From positions 2,294,001 through 2,358,000 of the forward strand of contig JASGHE010000002.1 in NCBI GenBank assembly GCA_047602475.1: a DNA stretch of 64,000 nucleotides. Direction: 5' to 3'. The notes below the pieces were generated by a model, which worked only from the letters and a program-made list of their open reading frames with translations, was not told the origin of the DNA and ran no database searches. Positions 1-8,392 of this stretch are shown in pieces; within the stretch, counting starts at the first letter, position 1, and every line of letters begins with the position of its first letter. The position numbers were made by a program, and so were the translations under genes. Source of the DNA: JAEUIE01 sp047602475. GTDB taxonomy: Bacteria; Planctomycetota; Planctomycetia; Gemmatales; HRBIN36.

Positions 1-2
1 AT

Positions 3-395
3 CACAACTGGGGCAAGCCATCGGTGGAACCGGTGAAGGCGGGCCCGGCGATGCTGGGCAATCATCCCAAGCCGACGTTGCCTGCTGCTGCCACCAGGCC
101 GGCGAATGCGAATGATCCCTATTTCATCTATGCGGTCAACACGTCAGGCTGGTCGTACTACATTGGCCGCTCAGCCGATGTCGAGGGAAGGCCTGCACGA
201 CAGTTTCAGGACGGCGGCATGGGCGATCAGCCGGTCGAGTTTAAGAAACTGGTAGACAAGAAGTTCACAAATGCTGCCGAAGCGAAGGCGTATCTGAAGG
301 CCCGTGTCACTCCCGGCAAGCAGAGTGTATGGACAGGGACGTGGATGAAGTTCGAAGGCGGGGAGGAGTATCGCATGGTGCATGTGGGGCTGTGA
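3..395 (+). CDS. C-terminal part of an unrecognised protein, cut by the window edge
   Basis: The frame is open from base 3, ahead of the first possible start (GTG at 24), so this is the 3' end of a gene that begins outside the window. The visible 131 residues start with a Pro/Ala-rich linker and end in a compact segment of about 90 residues rich in Tyr, Trp and Lys. I do not recognise a family. The gene ends 14 bases before the stop of the convergent DUF1559 gene. The reading frame is likely real because of its composition; the function is unknown. Confidence 0.6.
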   Translation, partial: HNWGKPSVEPVKAGPAMLGNHPKPTLPAAATRPANANDPYFIYAVNTSGWSYYIGRSADVEGRPARQFQDGGMGDQPVEFKKLVDKKFTNAAEAKAYLKARVTPGKQSVWTGTWMKFEGGEEYRMVHVGL

Positions 396-408
396 GACAA
401 CATGATCA

Positions 409-1389
409 TCAATCAATGATCGCTGCCTCGCCGCCGGCTCTGGTGCCATAGGCTCGCCATACTACTTGCGAAACATCATTGGTAACGAACTGAACCTGGC
501 CGCCCACCATGAGAGCATTGACTCCGCCGGGATGATAGCTGCGACTGGTGACGCAGCGATAGCCCTGGCGCGGCGTTCCGGGACCGAAGCGGGCATTGGT
601 AAAGTCGACATCGTAGGTGATGCCGCCCACGACATGGGGAACCAGGGTGTTGGGCGGGAAGGTTGTGGTCATGCCGCTCTGTAGCGTTCGCCCGGCTACC
701 CACTGGGTGTGAGCATAGTCTGGATCAAAGGTGCCTCCGTAGGTAGTGATCTGTGCCGGTACACTGGGGGGCGGCGCGTCGGGGCTGGGCGGCATGCCAC
801 TATCAAGCAACGCAGGCGTGAACGATTTGACATCGGCAGCGGCAAGAGTGTAGCTGGCGCCGTCGTAGATACTGGTGATCTTGTGCCGTTGGTTCATGCC
901 GAAGGGGCCGTCGCCCGCAGCTCCGGTGAGTTGATCGATAGCCAGCCAGGTGCCGATGCAGAAGCCATAGTTAGTCGGATAAAACTCAACACCGGCGTCG
1001 AAGCGAGTTTCGTCTCTACTGTCGCTGGGGCAGCGATACATTTTCACCTTCATCTTGCAGATCTCAGGCTGGGCTGCGTAGCCTATGGTGTAGTTCATCT
1101 GCTTGTGAATGTTATCCTGCTCGATGTAGGGTAGTAAACGGGCGTGAATAGAGTAGCCGGAGAAGGCGCTGCCGACGGTGAAGTTGCCTTGAGGCGGCAG
1201 AGCAAGATAATCGTTGTGATAGTTGTGTAGAGCAATGCCGATCTGCTTGAGATTGCTGGCACATTGAGCCTTATCTGCTGCGGCCCGCACTTTTTGAATC
1301 GCCGGCAGCAGCATGGCCATGAGCAGGGTGATGATGGCGATGACGACGAGGAGTTCGAGGAGAGTGAAGGCGGCTCGTTGTTGACGCAT
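409..1389 (-). CDS. DUF1559 prepilin-like protein
   Basis: 326 residues. The N-terminus is a type II/IV prepilin signal: a short basic leader, then FTLLELLVVIAII starting near residue 8 and continuing as one hydrophobic helix to about residue 31. Cleavage is expected before the Phe, with Glu at position 5 of the mature protein. The rest matches the DUF1559 layout of planctomycetes: an early region on Cys, Asn and Leu-Lys-Gln residues (NLKQIGIALHNYHN), a central variable part, and a C-terminal His-Pro-Gly-Gly-Val-Asn box followed by a Gly-Gly turn. These proteins form one of the largest families in planctomycetes and are thought to be exported pseudopilin-like envelope proteins; the role of this copy is unknown. 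Only a weak Shine-Dalgarno (AAGAGAA) precedes the ATG. Confidence 0.9.
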   Translation of the reverse strand: MRQQRAAFTLLELLVVIAIITLLMAMLLPAIQKVRAAADKAQCASNLKQIGIALHNYHNDYLALPPQGNFTVGSAFSGYSIHARLLPYIEQDNIHKQMNYTIGYAAQPEICKMKVKMYRCPSDSRDETRFDAGVEFYPTNYGFCIGTWLAIDQLTGAAGDGPFGMNQRHKITSIYDGASYTLAAADVKSFTPALLDSGMPPSPDAPPPSVPAQITTYGGTFDPDYAHTQWVAGRTLQSGMTTTFPPNTLVPHVVGGITYDVDFTNARFGPGTPRQGYRCVTSRSYHPGGVNALMVGGQVQFVTNDVSQVVWRAYGTRAGGEAAIID

Positions 1390-1601
1390 GGCTTGTTCTC
1401 TTAGTTGAACGTTCCCTTACATCTTGATAGTGATCGTAACAGGCAGCTTGGCATGAAGGAAGTGGATTATTGCTTGGCATCCAAAACCATACCGTCATTC
1501 ATGTTCCATCCTTGCAATACTGATCCAAATCGAAAATAATATCAGAATCCCTGGACCAATCACGTCTTTGCCAGGCAGTATGATCGTACGAGGAAATGAC
1601 G

Positions 1602-2489
1602 ATGCGAACCCTCTGGCAGGTCATTCTGCATAAGCCCAGTTCACGGAGTGATGCGGCGCTCTTGCATTCCTTTGTGGAGAGTAAGAGCGAAGAGGCGTTC
1701 TCGGCACTAGTCGAACGGCATGGAGGCATGGTGCTGGGAGTGTGCCAGCGTGTCTTAGGTCATTCGCAAGATGCTGAGGATGCCTTTCAGGCGACGTTTC
1801 TGGTGCTGGCGCAGAAGGCTGCCCGGTTGCATGGAAACAGTTCGCTTGGCCCCTGGCTGTATGGCGTCGCTCAACGGGTGGCGATGAAGGCTAGGAGCAA
1901 GCGGCCTGTCCGTGCACCTTACGATGAGGAGTTCGCTGCCGCCCCGGAGGATCATCCCATGAACGGGGAGGAGCTTCGCCCGATCATCGACGAGGAGATT
2001 GCCCGTCTTCCTGATCATTACCGCAGCGTCTTTGTCCTGTGTGAACTGCAAGAGCTCACCAAGGCAGAGGCGGCCAGGCAGTTGAGCGTTCCGGAAGGAA
2101 CGGTCAGCAGCCGGTTGATGCGGGCCAGGGAGATACTGCGTGGGCGGCTGCTGCAGCGTGGAGTTACGCTTGGGTCTCTGGCTGCACTCGATGGTCTGCT
2201 CGTTCCCGGTTCGGTTTCGGCACACCTCGCACAAACGGCGGTCAGCACGGCGATGAAGGTCGCCCTTGGAACCACGCTGTCCGCCTCGGTGTCGTCCACG
2301 GTTCTCCATCTCGCACAAGGAGCAACGCCTGCCATGGTACTTTCTAAACTGCAAATGGCTGCTGTCGGTCTGGTTCTGGCAACGGGTCTGTCGGTCGGTA
2401 CCGGCTACGTCGCCGGCGGCTGGGGGCAGGAGAAGAATGCCGCCAAGCCGGCTGACGACCAAGTCGGCGGTGACGCCGAAGGAGACTAA
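1602..2489 (+). CDS. ECF-family RNA polymerase sigma factor with C-terminal membrane anchor (5' piece of a frameshifted gene)
   Basis: Region 2 lies at about residues 25-95 (SEEAFSALVERHGG, then DAEDAFQATFLVL), region 4 at about 130-185 (LPDHYRSVFVLCEL, then the helix-turn-helix VPEGTVSSRLMRARE). After the sigma domains comes an Ala/Thr/Ser-rich stretch and a hydrophobic segment at about 248-270, a likely membrane anchor. The ORF can start at 1596 or 1602; GAGGA at 1590-1594 is too close to the first ATG, so 1602 is preferred. The frame ends at 2489, but the protein reads on in the next frame from about 2460, so the true gene probably runs to 3190. Such C-terminally extended ECF sigma factors are typical of planctomycetes. 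Confidence 0.88.
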   Translation: MRTLWQVILHKPSSRSDAALLHSFVESKSEEAFSALVERHGGMVLGVCQRVLGHSQDAEDAFQATFLVLAQKAARLHGNSSLGPWLYGVAQRVAMKARSKRPVRAPYDEEFAAAPEDHPMNGEELRPIIDEEIARLPDHYRSVFVLCELQELTKAEAARQLSVPEGTVSSRLMRAREILRGRLLQRGVTLGSLAALDGLLVPGSVSAHLAQTAVSTAMKVALGTTLSASVSSTVLHLAQGATPAMVLSKLQMAAVGLVLATGLSVGTGYVAGGWGQEKNAAKPADDQVGGDAEGD

Positions 2490-2895
2490 GCCGGCTAAAG
2501 AAGGGAATGACCTCGTTGACAGGGCGGGCAAGTCTATCACGGATCGGAATGCCGCCGTCGCTGAGCTCGGACGAGTGAATCCTCAGTTTACTTCCATGTT
2601 CAATCAGAAGATCAGCCTGGAAGAGTGGTTGAGCCTGATCGAAGAGCAGAGCGGACTGGTCAGCATCATCGATCAAGACGCCTTTCGCAGCGTGATGGCT
2701 GATCTCGATATGAAGCAGATGCGTGAGCAGCAGTTGACCTTGCCGCGAATGAACAATCAAACGACGAGCACGGTGCTCAGCACGCTGCTTGACGGCATCC
2801 GATTAAACGAGCAGCCTATCCCCGCCACGTACCTGATTCGCCGGGGCACACTGGTGATTGTTCCGAAGTCTTATCTCAGATGGCGCTGCCGGTAA
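2460..2895 (+). CDS. First STN-like domain of the extended ECF sigma factor (middle piece, frameshifted)
   Basis: This frame takes over from the sigma factor near 2460, where both frames still read Lys/Pro/Ala-rich linker, and ends at a stop at 2895. It encodes about 140 residues. The segment around FNQKISLEEWLSLIEEQSG, followed by a strand and by LSTLLDGIRL and RRGTLVIVPK, has the beta-alpha-beta pattern of secretin/TonB short N-terminal (STN) domains. It would sit outside the cytoplasm after the membrane anchor. The next piece continues in a third frame from about 2873. The STN call is by pattern and is moderate. Confidence 0.6.
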
Positions 2896-3190
2896 GATCA
2901 CCGTTTCGCTGGAGAGCAACGGCAAGGAGATGACCCTTGCAGCCGCTCTGGATGAGCTCTCGAAAGATACGGGGATATCGATTATCCTTGATCCGCGCAG
3001 CGAAGCGGCTGCCCGGGAGATCAAGACCAGCACCAGCTTCCGCAATCTAAAGCTGATCAACGCCGTACGATTGCTGGCCAGCATGGCTGATCTGACTGTG
3101 ATCACAGTGGATGGGGCGTTGTTTGTTTCGACAGCGGAGAATTGCAGGAAGCTGGAAGAGGAGATGGCGAAGGGTGGCGGAGGGGCGTGA
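2873..3190 (+). CDS. Second STN-like domain of the extended ECF sigma factor (3' piece, frameshifted)
   Basis: About 105 residues ending at the gene's true stop (3190). The order KITVSLESNGKEMTLAAAL, DELSKDTGISIIL, then FRNLKLINAVRLLA and VITVDGALFVST is a good match to the STN pattern: strand, helix, strand, helix, strand. It repeats the fold of the preceding piece, so the complete protein would carry two STN-like modules in tandem behind a cytoplasmic sigma factor and one membrane helix. A TTG at 2858 could act as a start but has no clear ribosome binding site; continuation by frameshift near 2875-2885 is more likely. Confidence 0.6.
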   Translation: MSDGAAGKITVSLESNGKEMTLAAALDELSKDTGISIILDPRSEAAAREIKTSTSFRNLKLINAVRLLASMADLTVITVDGALFVSTAENCRKLEEEMAKGGGGA

Positions 3191-3224
3191 GTTATTATCC
3201 CTTAATTCCTAATTCCGATATGCT

Positions 3225-3471
3225 TTGATCCCGGAGGGATCGAATCGGTTAGCCGGTGGTCGCGGAGCGCACCACCGGTTTTGTGTTTACGAAATAGCAC
3301 CCCGGAGGGGTGCCATCGGGTTCGTCGTATGTTGAATTACTCCGAGGAAGAGTGGCTAACTCACTTGAAGCAACACACCCTTAACAGGGTGCTGGAAGAA
3401 TAGATTCAAACAGAAAACCGGTGGTGCGCTGCGCGACCACCGGCTAACAGATGTGATCCCTCCGGGATCAA
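3225..3471. repeat. Large inverted repeat with 58-bp arms
   Basis: Bases 3225-3282 and 3414-3471 are inverted copies with about five mismatches. Each arm contains two smaller hairpins: GATCCCGGAGGGATC, and CCGGTGGTCGCGGAGCGCACCACCGG. The 130-base loop contains a further CCCCGGAGGGGTG motif. It fills the gap between the sigma factor gene and the convergent TIGR03000 gene and could end transcription from both sides. More copies of the GATCC-type hairpin follow at 3480-3525. Confidence 0.85.
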
Positions 3472-3577
3472 ACGCTCGATTTGATCCCTCGGCATCAAGT
3501 TTCGATAAGAACCCTTCGGGATCAGCTAGCGATTGCTAACGGCTCGGCGGGAGCCTCGCCCTCCCGAGAAGTTTCGA

Positions 3578-4300
3578 CTAGCGATTGCTGGCGGTCTTGA
3601 TATCGTTCAGGGTATCAAACGATTCGCGAATCTCAGCGCCGGCTTTGACGATGACCGTCTTGGTTTCGCTTTGAACGACACCATCACGGACGACTTCAGC
3701 CTTCATGGTGTAGCGGTATTCCTGGCCATTCTCGAGGTCGGGAGTGGCGAAGGTGCGGACAGCCTTGTCCATGGTCTTGGTCAGTTGGCCATCGACATAG
3801 AGCTTGGCGTCAGCGGGCAGAGCGATGCTGACGACGGCTGGAGCAGGACTGGTGCTGTTCATTGTGGTGGGCTTGGTGCCAGTGCCGGGTGCGGGAGCAG
3901 CAGGAACGGCGGGCTGGGTGTATTCAAAGCTGGGTGGGTAGGCGGAGGTGTTGGTGCCGTAGCAGCCGGAGCAGGAACCGCTGCAACCGTAGCAGCTGTG
4001 GCCGCCGTAGCAGCTACCAGAGTAGTAGTAAGCAGAACCGTAGCAGCCGGAGCAGCTACCGTAGCAGGACGAGCCCCAGCAGCTTGAACCATAGCAACCT
4101 GAGCAGCTGGAATAGTACGAACCGGAGCAGCTACAGCTGCCGTAGCAACCACTGCATCGGCTGCCATGGCAGCCGCCGTAGCAACTGCAGGAGCAGCTAC
4201 CCCAGCAACTGGCCCCGGTGCAGCCGGAGCATTGGGTGCGGTGGCAATCGAGCGTGGTGGCCGGCGAGGTTAGTGCGGCCATCAGAACCAGGCTATACAT
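3578..4300 (-). CDS. TIGR03000-domain protein with Cys/Gly/Ser/Tyr-rich repeat region
   Basis: 240 residues. After a short hydrophobic leader (residues 1-15) comes a low-complexity segment, about residues 20-115, built from short units such as SGCYGS and SCYGS; nearly every third or fourth residue is Cys. A Pro/Ala/Thr linker follows, then about 75 residues with the pattern IALPADAKLYVDGQLT, ENGQEYRYTMKAEV and VIVKAGAE, which I recognise as the planctomycete domain TIGR03000. The leader suggests export. The Cys-rich part could form disulfide-bonded or metal-binding surface material, which is inference. The repeat region also produces long spurious frames on the other strand. Confidence 0.85.
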   Translation of the reverse strand: MYSLVLMAALTSPATTLDCHRTQCSGCTGASCWGSCSCSCYGGCHGSRCSGCYGSCSCSGSYYSSCSGCYGSSCWGSSCYGSCSGCYGSAYYYSGSCYGGHSCYGCSGSCSGCYGTNTSAYPPSFEYTQPAVPAAPAPGTGTKPTTMNSTSPAPAVVSIALPADAKLYVDGQLTKTMDKAVRTFATPDLENGQEYRYTMKAEVVRDGVVQSETKTVIVKAGAEIRESFDTLNDIKTASNR

Positions 4301-4496
4301 CGTGCATCCTCCAAGATGAGCTGAGGTTCCGACGTCCCCCGCCGTGTATCCTCAAGCAATCAAAGTTACAGTGCTGATGTTAAAATGGTAAAGATATAGT
4401 TGCAACAATCAACTGGGTAATTTAGGGTATTCATGAATGATGTGCGGGTGGAATAGTCGGAATGGTCGTTGCAGATGGTAGATATTAACAGGAGGC

Positions 4497-4573
4497 CATG
4501 ACAGCCTGAAGCGCGAGCGAGGGTGCACCTTGCGATTGCACGCGCCGCCTCGCTTGCGCTTCAGGCTGTCATG
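4497..4573. terminator. Long hairpin overlapping the stop codon of the ATPase gene
   Basis: Bases 4497-4522 and 4548-4573 are inverted 26-base arms with one mismatch, separated by 25 bases. The arms begin with CATGACAGCCTGAAGCGC. The stop codon of the minus-strand ATPase gene lies inside the right arm, so the hairpin forms at the very end of its transcript. There is no T-tract. It may be a terminator or mRNA-stabilising structure, or a copy of a dispersed repeat. Confidence 0.6.
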
Positions 4574-5753
4574 GACAAAGCATCCTCGCTGAAGCTGGTC
4601 GTAACAGCTTCGCTCGTTTCAACTTCATTATCACCGACCTGGTTTTCACCCTGCCTGGCGGACGGGAGTTAGTTCCGGCGGCTTGATCGGCATGGGTGGT
4701 GGCGCCGGCTGCTTCTCCTGTGCGCGTCTGTTTTTCCAGCCGTTTCAGGGCAATCTCCTTGCGGAACAGGTAGTCCTGATACATGGCGGGAGAGTGCTGG
4801 TAGGCTGAATCCTCGCCAAGCATGATCGTGGGGAACTTGGCACGGTTCATGGCCCGGTGTACGGCGGATTTGGTGTAGCCATTCCGGGTGAGGAAGTTGT
4901 GGAGCTCGTATTTTGGAAGGGTGCCGCCCTGGAGCATGTCTTCCGCTGCCTGAATGATCCTTCGATCTTCTTCGACAATGTGATCCTGATTCGGCACCCA
5001 GGTAGCGGGGCTGCGGCTGGGGCGGGCATGCTCGAACGGCTGAGCGGGAAACGGTGCGACGTGGCCATCGGTATCAATGTTGATTTTGAACTGCTGGCCG
5101 ACGGGGCCCCGTTGATTCTTGGCGATGGTCATGATGCGCTGGGCCGGGTTGATGGGATGCCAGTGCAGGGTTAAGCCGAAGCGGGCGACATCGGAGCCGT
5201 AACGGGTGAAGGGGCCATACTGGCGGTTCTCATGGAGGCCGTTGCGGCGGGGGATGAGGATGGTGCAAAAGAGTTCGTGGGCAAGGTTGCGCAGGCCGTT
5301 CCAGAAGTCGAAGAGCATTTTGTTGTCAGGTTCCGCCCCGAGTTCGAGCAGTTCTTCGAGTGAATCGATGACGAGCAGCAGAGGTTTGTGTTCCTTGATA
5401 CTTGCCTCGATGAAAGCGAGCAGATTGGGAGCATTTGAAACGGGTTCGCCCTCAGTAACTGATTCAGGTTGATAGTGTAAGCCACGCATGGTGTCGTAGT
5501 TGGGCAGTTGCTGCTTCAGGAACTCGGTGGTCAGCGCCTGCTGCTGGGGCGAGGAGAGGTAGAGGATGGAACCGGGTTGTGGAAGCTCAGCGGTATGACT
5601 GAAGATCGCAGCCAGGCTGGTAGCAAGGATCGATTTGCCGACACCGGAAGCGCCATCGAGAAGAACGAGTTCGGCGACGGGCAGCAGATCACGGAGCAGC
5701 CACTTGCGGGGGAAGAGGGGTTGCGTCGGGACGAGGGAATGGAGTTCTGGCAT
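4569..5753 (-). CDS. RecA-like P-loop ATPase (AAA_25/RepA type)
   Basis: About 394 residues. Walker A is LLDGASGVGKS near residues 30-40 and Walker B is LLLVIDSLEELL near 125-136. The layout (N-terminal target region, P-loop, Walker B, then IAKNQRGPVGQQF) resembles RepA/DnaB-like hexameric ATPases of the AAA_25 group, often found with mobile elements or replication modules. The C-terminal 100 residues are basic and may bind DNA; a winged-helix-like segment is seen at KYELHNFLTRNGYTKSAVH. An upstream in-frame start exists (5804), but the ATG at 5753 has a well spaced GAGGTG. No partner replication gene lies beside it, so its role is open. Confidence 0.7.
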   Translation of the reverse strand: MPELHSLVPTQPLFPRKWLLRDLLPVAELVLLDGASGVGKSILATSLAAIFSHTAELPQPGSILYLSSPQQQALTTEFLKQQLPNYDTMRGLHYQPESVTEGEPVSNAPNLLAFIEASIKEHKPLLLVIDSLEELLELGAEPDNKMLFDFWNGLRNLAHELFCTILIPRRNGLHENRQYGPFTRYGSDVARFGLTLHWHPINPAQRIMTIAKNQRGPVGQQFKINIDTDGHVAPFPAQPFEHARPSRSPATWVPNQDHIVEEDRRIIQAAEDMLQGGTLPKYELHNFLTRNGYTKSAVHRAMNRAKFPTIMLGEDSAYQHSPAMYQDYLFRKEIALKRLEKQTRTGEAAGATTHADQAAGTNSRPPGRVKTRSVIMKLKRAKLLRPASARMLCP

Positions 5754-6017
5754 GGGGCACCTCGGAGATAATGTACACTTGAACGGTATAATACAATTGT
5801 ACACTATTGAGTGGCCAGAGGGCGATGAGGATTATTCGGGGTGTGAGACGTGATGAGACTGGTAGTAAACGGAGGCCGTGCCACTGCGTGACAGCGGCGG
5901 GGAAGTGGTTGCCGTTGCAGTATAGTTGTCTCGCTGTCACGCAGTGTTAGGGTGCAATCGCTGGCAGCACTGTGCGAAGAGTACCTCGCACAGTGGCACG
6001 GCGCTAATGGGGATGTG

Positions 6018-6263
6018 TTATTGCGCCAGTTGTTTCTTTGAAGTTAATGCAAACAGGCCCCAGATCGAGACGAGGGCCCAGACTCCTTCGAGCAGGATGA
6101 AGCCGTACTGGAATTCCATGGCGGCGAGGATGGTCAAGGTGATGGAGCCGACAGCGTTGAGGGCGAGGTAGGCGAAGCCGTGTTGGTCCATTCGCCTGGC
6201 TTGGGATAAGCCAAAGGCGATCAGGATGAGCAGGGCGCCGGCGATTTGGATGGCTTGGAACAT
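6018..6263 (-). CDS. Small integral membrane protein of the CBU_0592 type
   Basis: 81 residues from the ATG at 6263, which has AAGGA nine bases upstream; the longer frame to 6467 would run over the start of the divergent hydrolase and looks non-coding. Three hydrophobic segments fill most of the protein (about residues 4-20, 30-48 and 52-70). The pattern QIAGALLILIAFGLSQ, then NAVGSITLTILAA, then GVWALVSIWGL is that of the CBU_0592-like small membrane proteins, whose function is unknown. It is divergent from the hydrolase gene, with 183 bases between the two starts. Confidence 0.7.
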   Translation of the reverse strand: MFQAIQIAGALLILIAFGLSQARRMDQHGFAYLALNAVGSITLTILAAMEFQYGFILLEGVWALVSIWGLFALTSKKQLAQ

Positions 6264-6446
6264 TGTTCTCGTCCTTGGGGGAAGTACGTAGCGATTGTGA
6301 GCGTCCCTCGCTAGCGCTTCGGGCTGGTAACTTAGCTTACGAAAAGTCATGATTACAAAGAGTGGGAGATATTTCATTATCAAACCCCTCTCTGGTTCAC
6401 GATATAATTCAATACCTTTCTCGCTCCCATTGGATGGGAGGTTTCC

Positions 6447-7415
6447 ATGAACGGAGCATTTGCACATCTGACAGTCTTTTCGAATGATCCTGCTTCGGAG
6501 AGTGAGATCAGTCGTTCGCTGCCAGCTGAGTGGCAGTGGTTTGTTGTTTATCTTCTGGTTGCATTGATCGTCCTTTGGGCTGTGCTTTCGTTTGCGATTG
6601 CACGCTACAGCGTGGTCAGACGGTCTCCGCCGTATTTGGAAAAGTTACCTGAGGCGGATCAGAAGGTCTTCACTGAGCACCGGTTGATTACGGATGACGG
6701 TCAAACCATTGGCAGTTGGTATGCCGAAGGATTGCCAGGTTGTCCGGTGGTGGTGCTGGTGCATGGGAATCAGAATGATCGTTCTCAGTGTCTGCCCTAT
6801 GCCCGGTTGTTCAACGAACTGGGTTGCGGCACGTTGTTGATTACCATGCGTACCCATGGCGATTCCTCCGGAACGGTGAATGATTTTGGCTATGGCGCCC
6901 GGCAGGATGTGATCGCTGCGGTGAAGTTTCTGCGGCAGCGAGCGGCCGGACGTCCCATACTGCTGTTCGGTATCTCGGCAGGGGCGACGGCGGTGAGCTT
7001 TGCGGCCAGGGAGTTAGGCAATCAGGTGGTCGGGGTGGTGATGGAGGAGCCGTTCCTGAACATCATGACGGCGGTGGATCGTCGAACGAAGTTGATGTTG
7101 CCTTGGGGCCTGAGTCACATCGCCTACGCCGGACTGTATGCGGCGGCACGGATTGTTCTGCCACACTTCCCGATGATCTCGCCGGTGAATGCTGTGACGG
7201 GCATTCCGCAGAGTGTACCGATCTGGATTCTGGCGGGCGGCAAGGATACCAAGGCACTACCCGAAGAGGCTCAAGCGATTTATCAGAAGGCGAGTTCCCA
7301 TGCTGACCTGGTGGTGTTCCCGGAAGCGACACATGAATCGCTCCTGGAACACGACCCGGCGCGGTATCGGGAGTTGGCGAGGAAGTGGGTAGCCACCGTG
7401 TCTATTTCTGTCTGA
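6447..7415 (+). CDS. Membrane-anchored alpha/beta hydrolase
   Basis: 322 residues. A single membrane helix lies at about residues 30-52 (FVVYLLVALIVLWAVL), so the enzyme domain is tethered to the membrane. The catalytic set is visible: oxyanion region VLVHGNQND, nucleophile elbow GISAGA, acid in AGGKDT, and histidine in ATHESLLEHD. This is the alpha/beta hydrolase layout of serine esterase or peptidase-like enzymes (the Hydrolase_4/YbdG-like set); the substrate cannot be told. The start has a strong GGGAGGT four bases upstream. It converges with the next hydrolase gene, 23 bases between the stops. Confidence 0.85.
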   Translation: MNGAFAHLTVFSNDPASESEISRSLPAEWQWFVVYLLVALIVLWAVLSFAIARYSVVRRSPPYLEKLPEADQKVFTEHRLITDDGQTIGSWYAEGLPGCPVVVLVHGNQNDRSQCLPYARLFNELGCGTLLITMRTHGDSSGTVNDFGYGARQDVIAAVKFLRQRAAGRPILLFGISAGATAVSFAARELGNQVVGVVMEEPFLNIMTAVDRRTKLMLPWGLSHIAYAGLYAAARIVLPHFPMISPVNAVTGIPQSVPIWILAGGKDTKALPEEAQAIYQKASSHADLVVFPEATHESLLEHDPARYRELARKWVATVSISV

Positions 7416-7438
7416 TGAGCAATGTTTGTCACTTCTGT

Positions 7439-8158
7439 CTAGTTCTTTGCTGCATTTAGATGCGGCACGACTTCATAGAGCAGAAACAAGGGCATGCCAT
7501 TGCCCAGGTGGCCGCCGAGATGGCCGTACCAGGCTTTCGATGGCGACCATTCGATTTGTTTCAGTCGCTGATATTCAACCGTGGCGGCGGGGATGGTGAA
7601 ACCATTGAGGCCGGCGCTTGGCGTGTAGTAGCGGTCAGCGGTGCCGACGAGGCTGGTGCCCCAGTTGAGGACGGGGATATCGAGGCGCGAGTGGAATGAA
7701 ACGATCTCGGCGCGGGTGGTGCGGAGTGCGGGAGTCAAATCATAGTTGGGGCTGACGGCAGGGGAGAGCAGGATGATGCGTTCGACTGAAGCGAGGGGCA
7801 GCTTTTCAGCGGCGAGGAGAACGATCATCGCCCCGGTGCTTCTGCCGACAAGGTAGATGGGCCGATCAGGATGGGCTGCCTGATATTCGAGAATCTGTTG
7901 AGCGAGTTCGTCAGCCTTCTGTACGAGATGGCGAATGTCCTGAATGTCTCGAATGATGCGGCCTTTGCCGTGCGACCAGTCGAAATCGCGGACTTCGAGC
8001 GGGCTGTCGGCCTGGCGCAGTGACCATTTCATGATGCCGGCGAGATTGGTGATGGAACCGGCACCGCCGGCGACGAAAACGACACCGGGAGCATCGCCGG
8101 CGTGGAGTGCGAGGGTGTTTAGAAGGATCAGCAATATTGTGAGTGCAAGACGGTGCAT
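7439..8158 (-). CDS. Secreted alpha/beta hydrolase-like protein
   Basis: 239 residues from the ATG at 8158, which opens a clear signal peptide (MHRLALTILLILLNTLALHA, cleavage near residue 20). The mature part starts with the strand and oxyanion-like loop GVVFVAGGAGS, and has the nucleophile elbow GRSTGA near residue 110. The acid is probably in FHSRLDIPV and the histidine in GHLGGHLGNG near the C-terminus. Together this supports an exported serine hydrolase of the alpha/beta fold. It is a different subfamily from the membrane hydrolase facing it. Function is unassigned. Confidence 0.75.
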   Translation of the reverse strand: MHRLALTILLILLNTLALHAGDAPGVVFVAGGAGSITNLAGIMKWSLRQADSPLEVRDFDWSHGKGRIIRDIQDIRHLVQKADELAQQILEYQAAHPDRPIYLVGRSTGAMIVLLAAEKLPLASVERIILLSPAVSPNYDLTPALRTTRAEIVSFHSRLDIPVLNWGTSLVGTADRYYTPSAGLNGFTIPAATVEYQRLKQIEWSPSKAWYGHLGGHLGNGMPLFLLYEVVPHLNAAKN

Positions 8159-8233
8159 GGGGTATCTCCACAAGTGGTGGGGAGATAGCCAAAAGCAAGG
8201 CGAGATGCAAGGGAAGTATCGAGATGAAAAATG

Positions 8234-8316
8234 ATGGGCTTCGCCACGATTTAGAACCCCTCACCCCCAATTAGAACCCCTCACCCCCAACCCCTCTCCC
8301 CGGTGTGGAGAGGGGA
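8234..8316. repeat. Dispersed C-rich hairpin repeat, copy 1, with internal tandem duplication
   Basis: Begins with the family's GGGCTTCGCC lead, then TTAGAACCCCTCACCCCCAA present twice in tandem (8251-8270 and 8271-8290), then a hairpin CCCCTCTCC / GGAGAGGGG at 8291-8315. It lies upstream of the kinase gene and behind the divergent hydrolase. Confidence 0.75.
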
Positions 8317-8392
8317 GTAAGGACTACTGCTACATTTCCCGCCCCATAAGGTAGTATGGAGGTGGCGTGTATTCCGTTGAGGTCCGAGTCCC

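Noticed and set aside
3862..4377. Long plus-strand frames opposite the Cys-rich gene
   Set aside because: They are shadows of the low-complexity repeat; composition is Arg/Ser/Cys nonsense with no motif.
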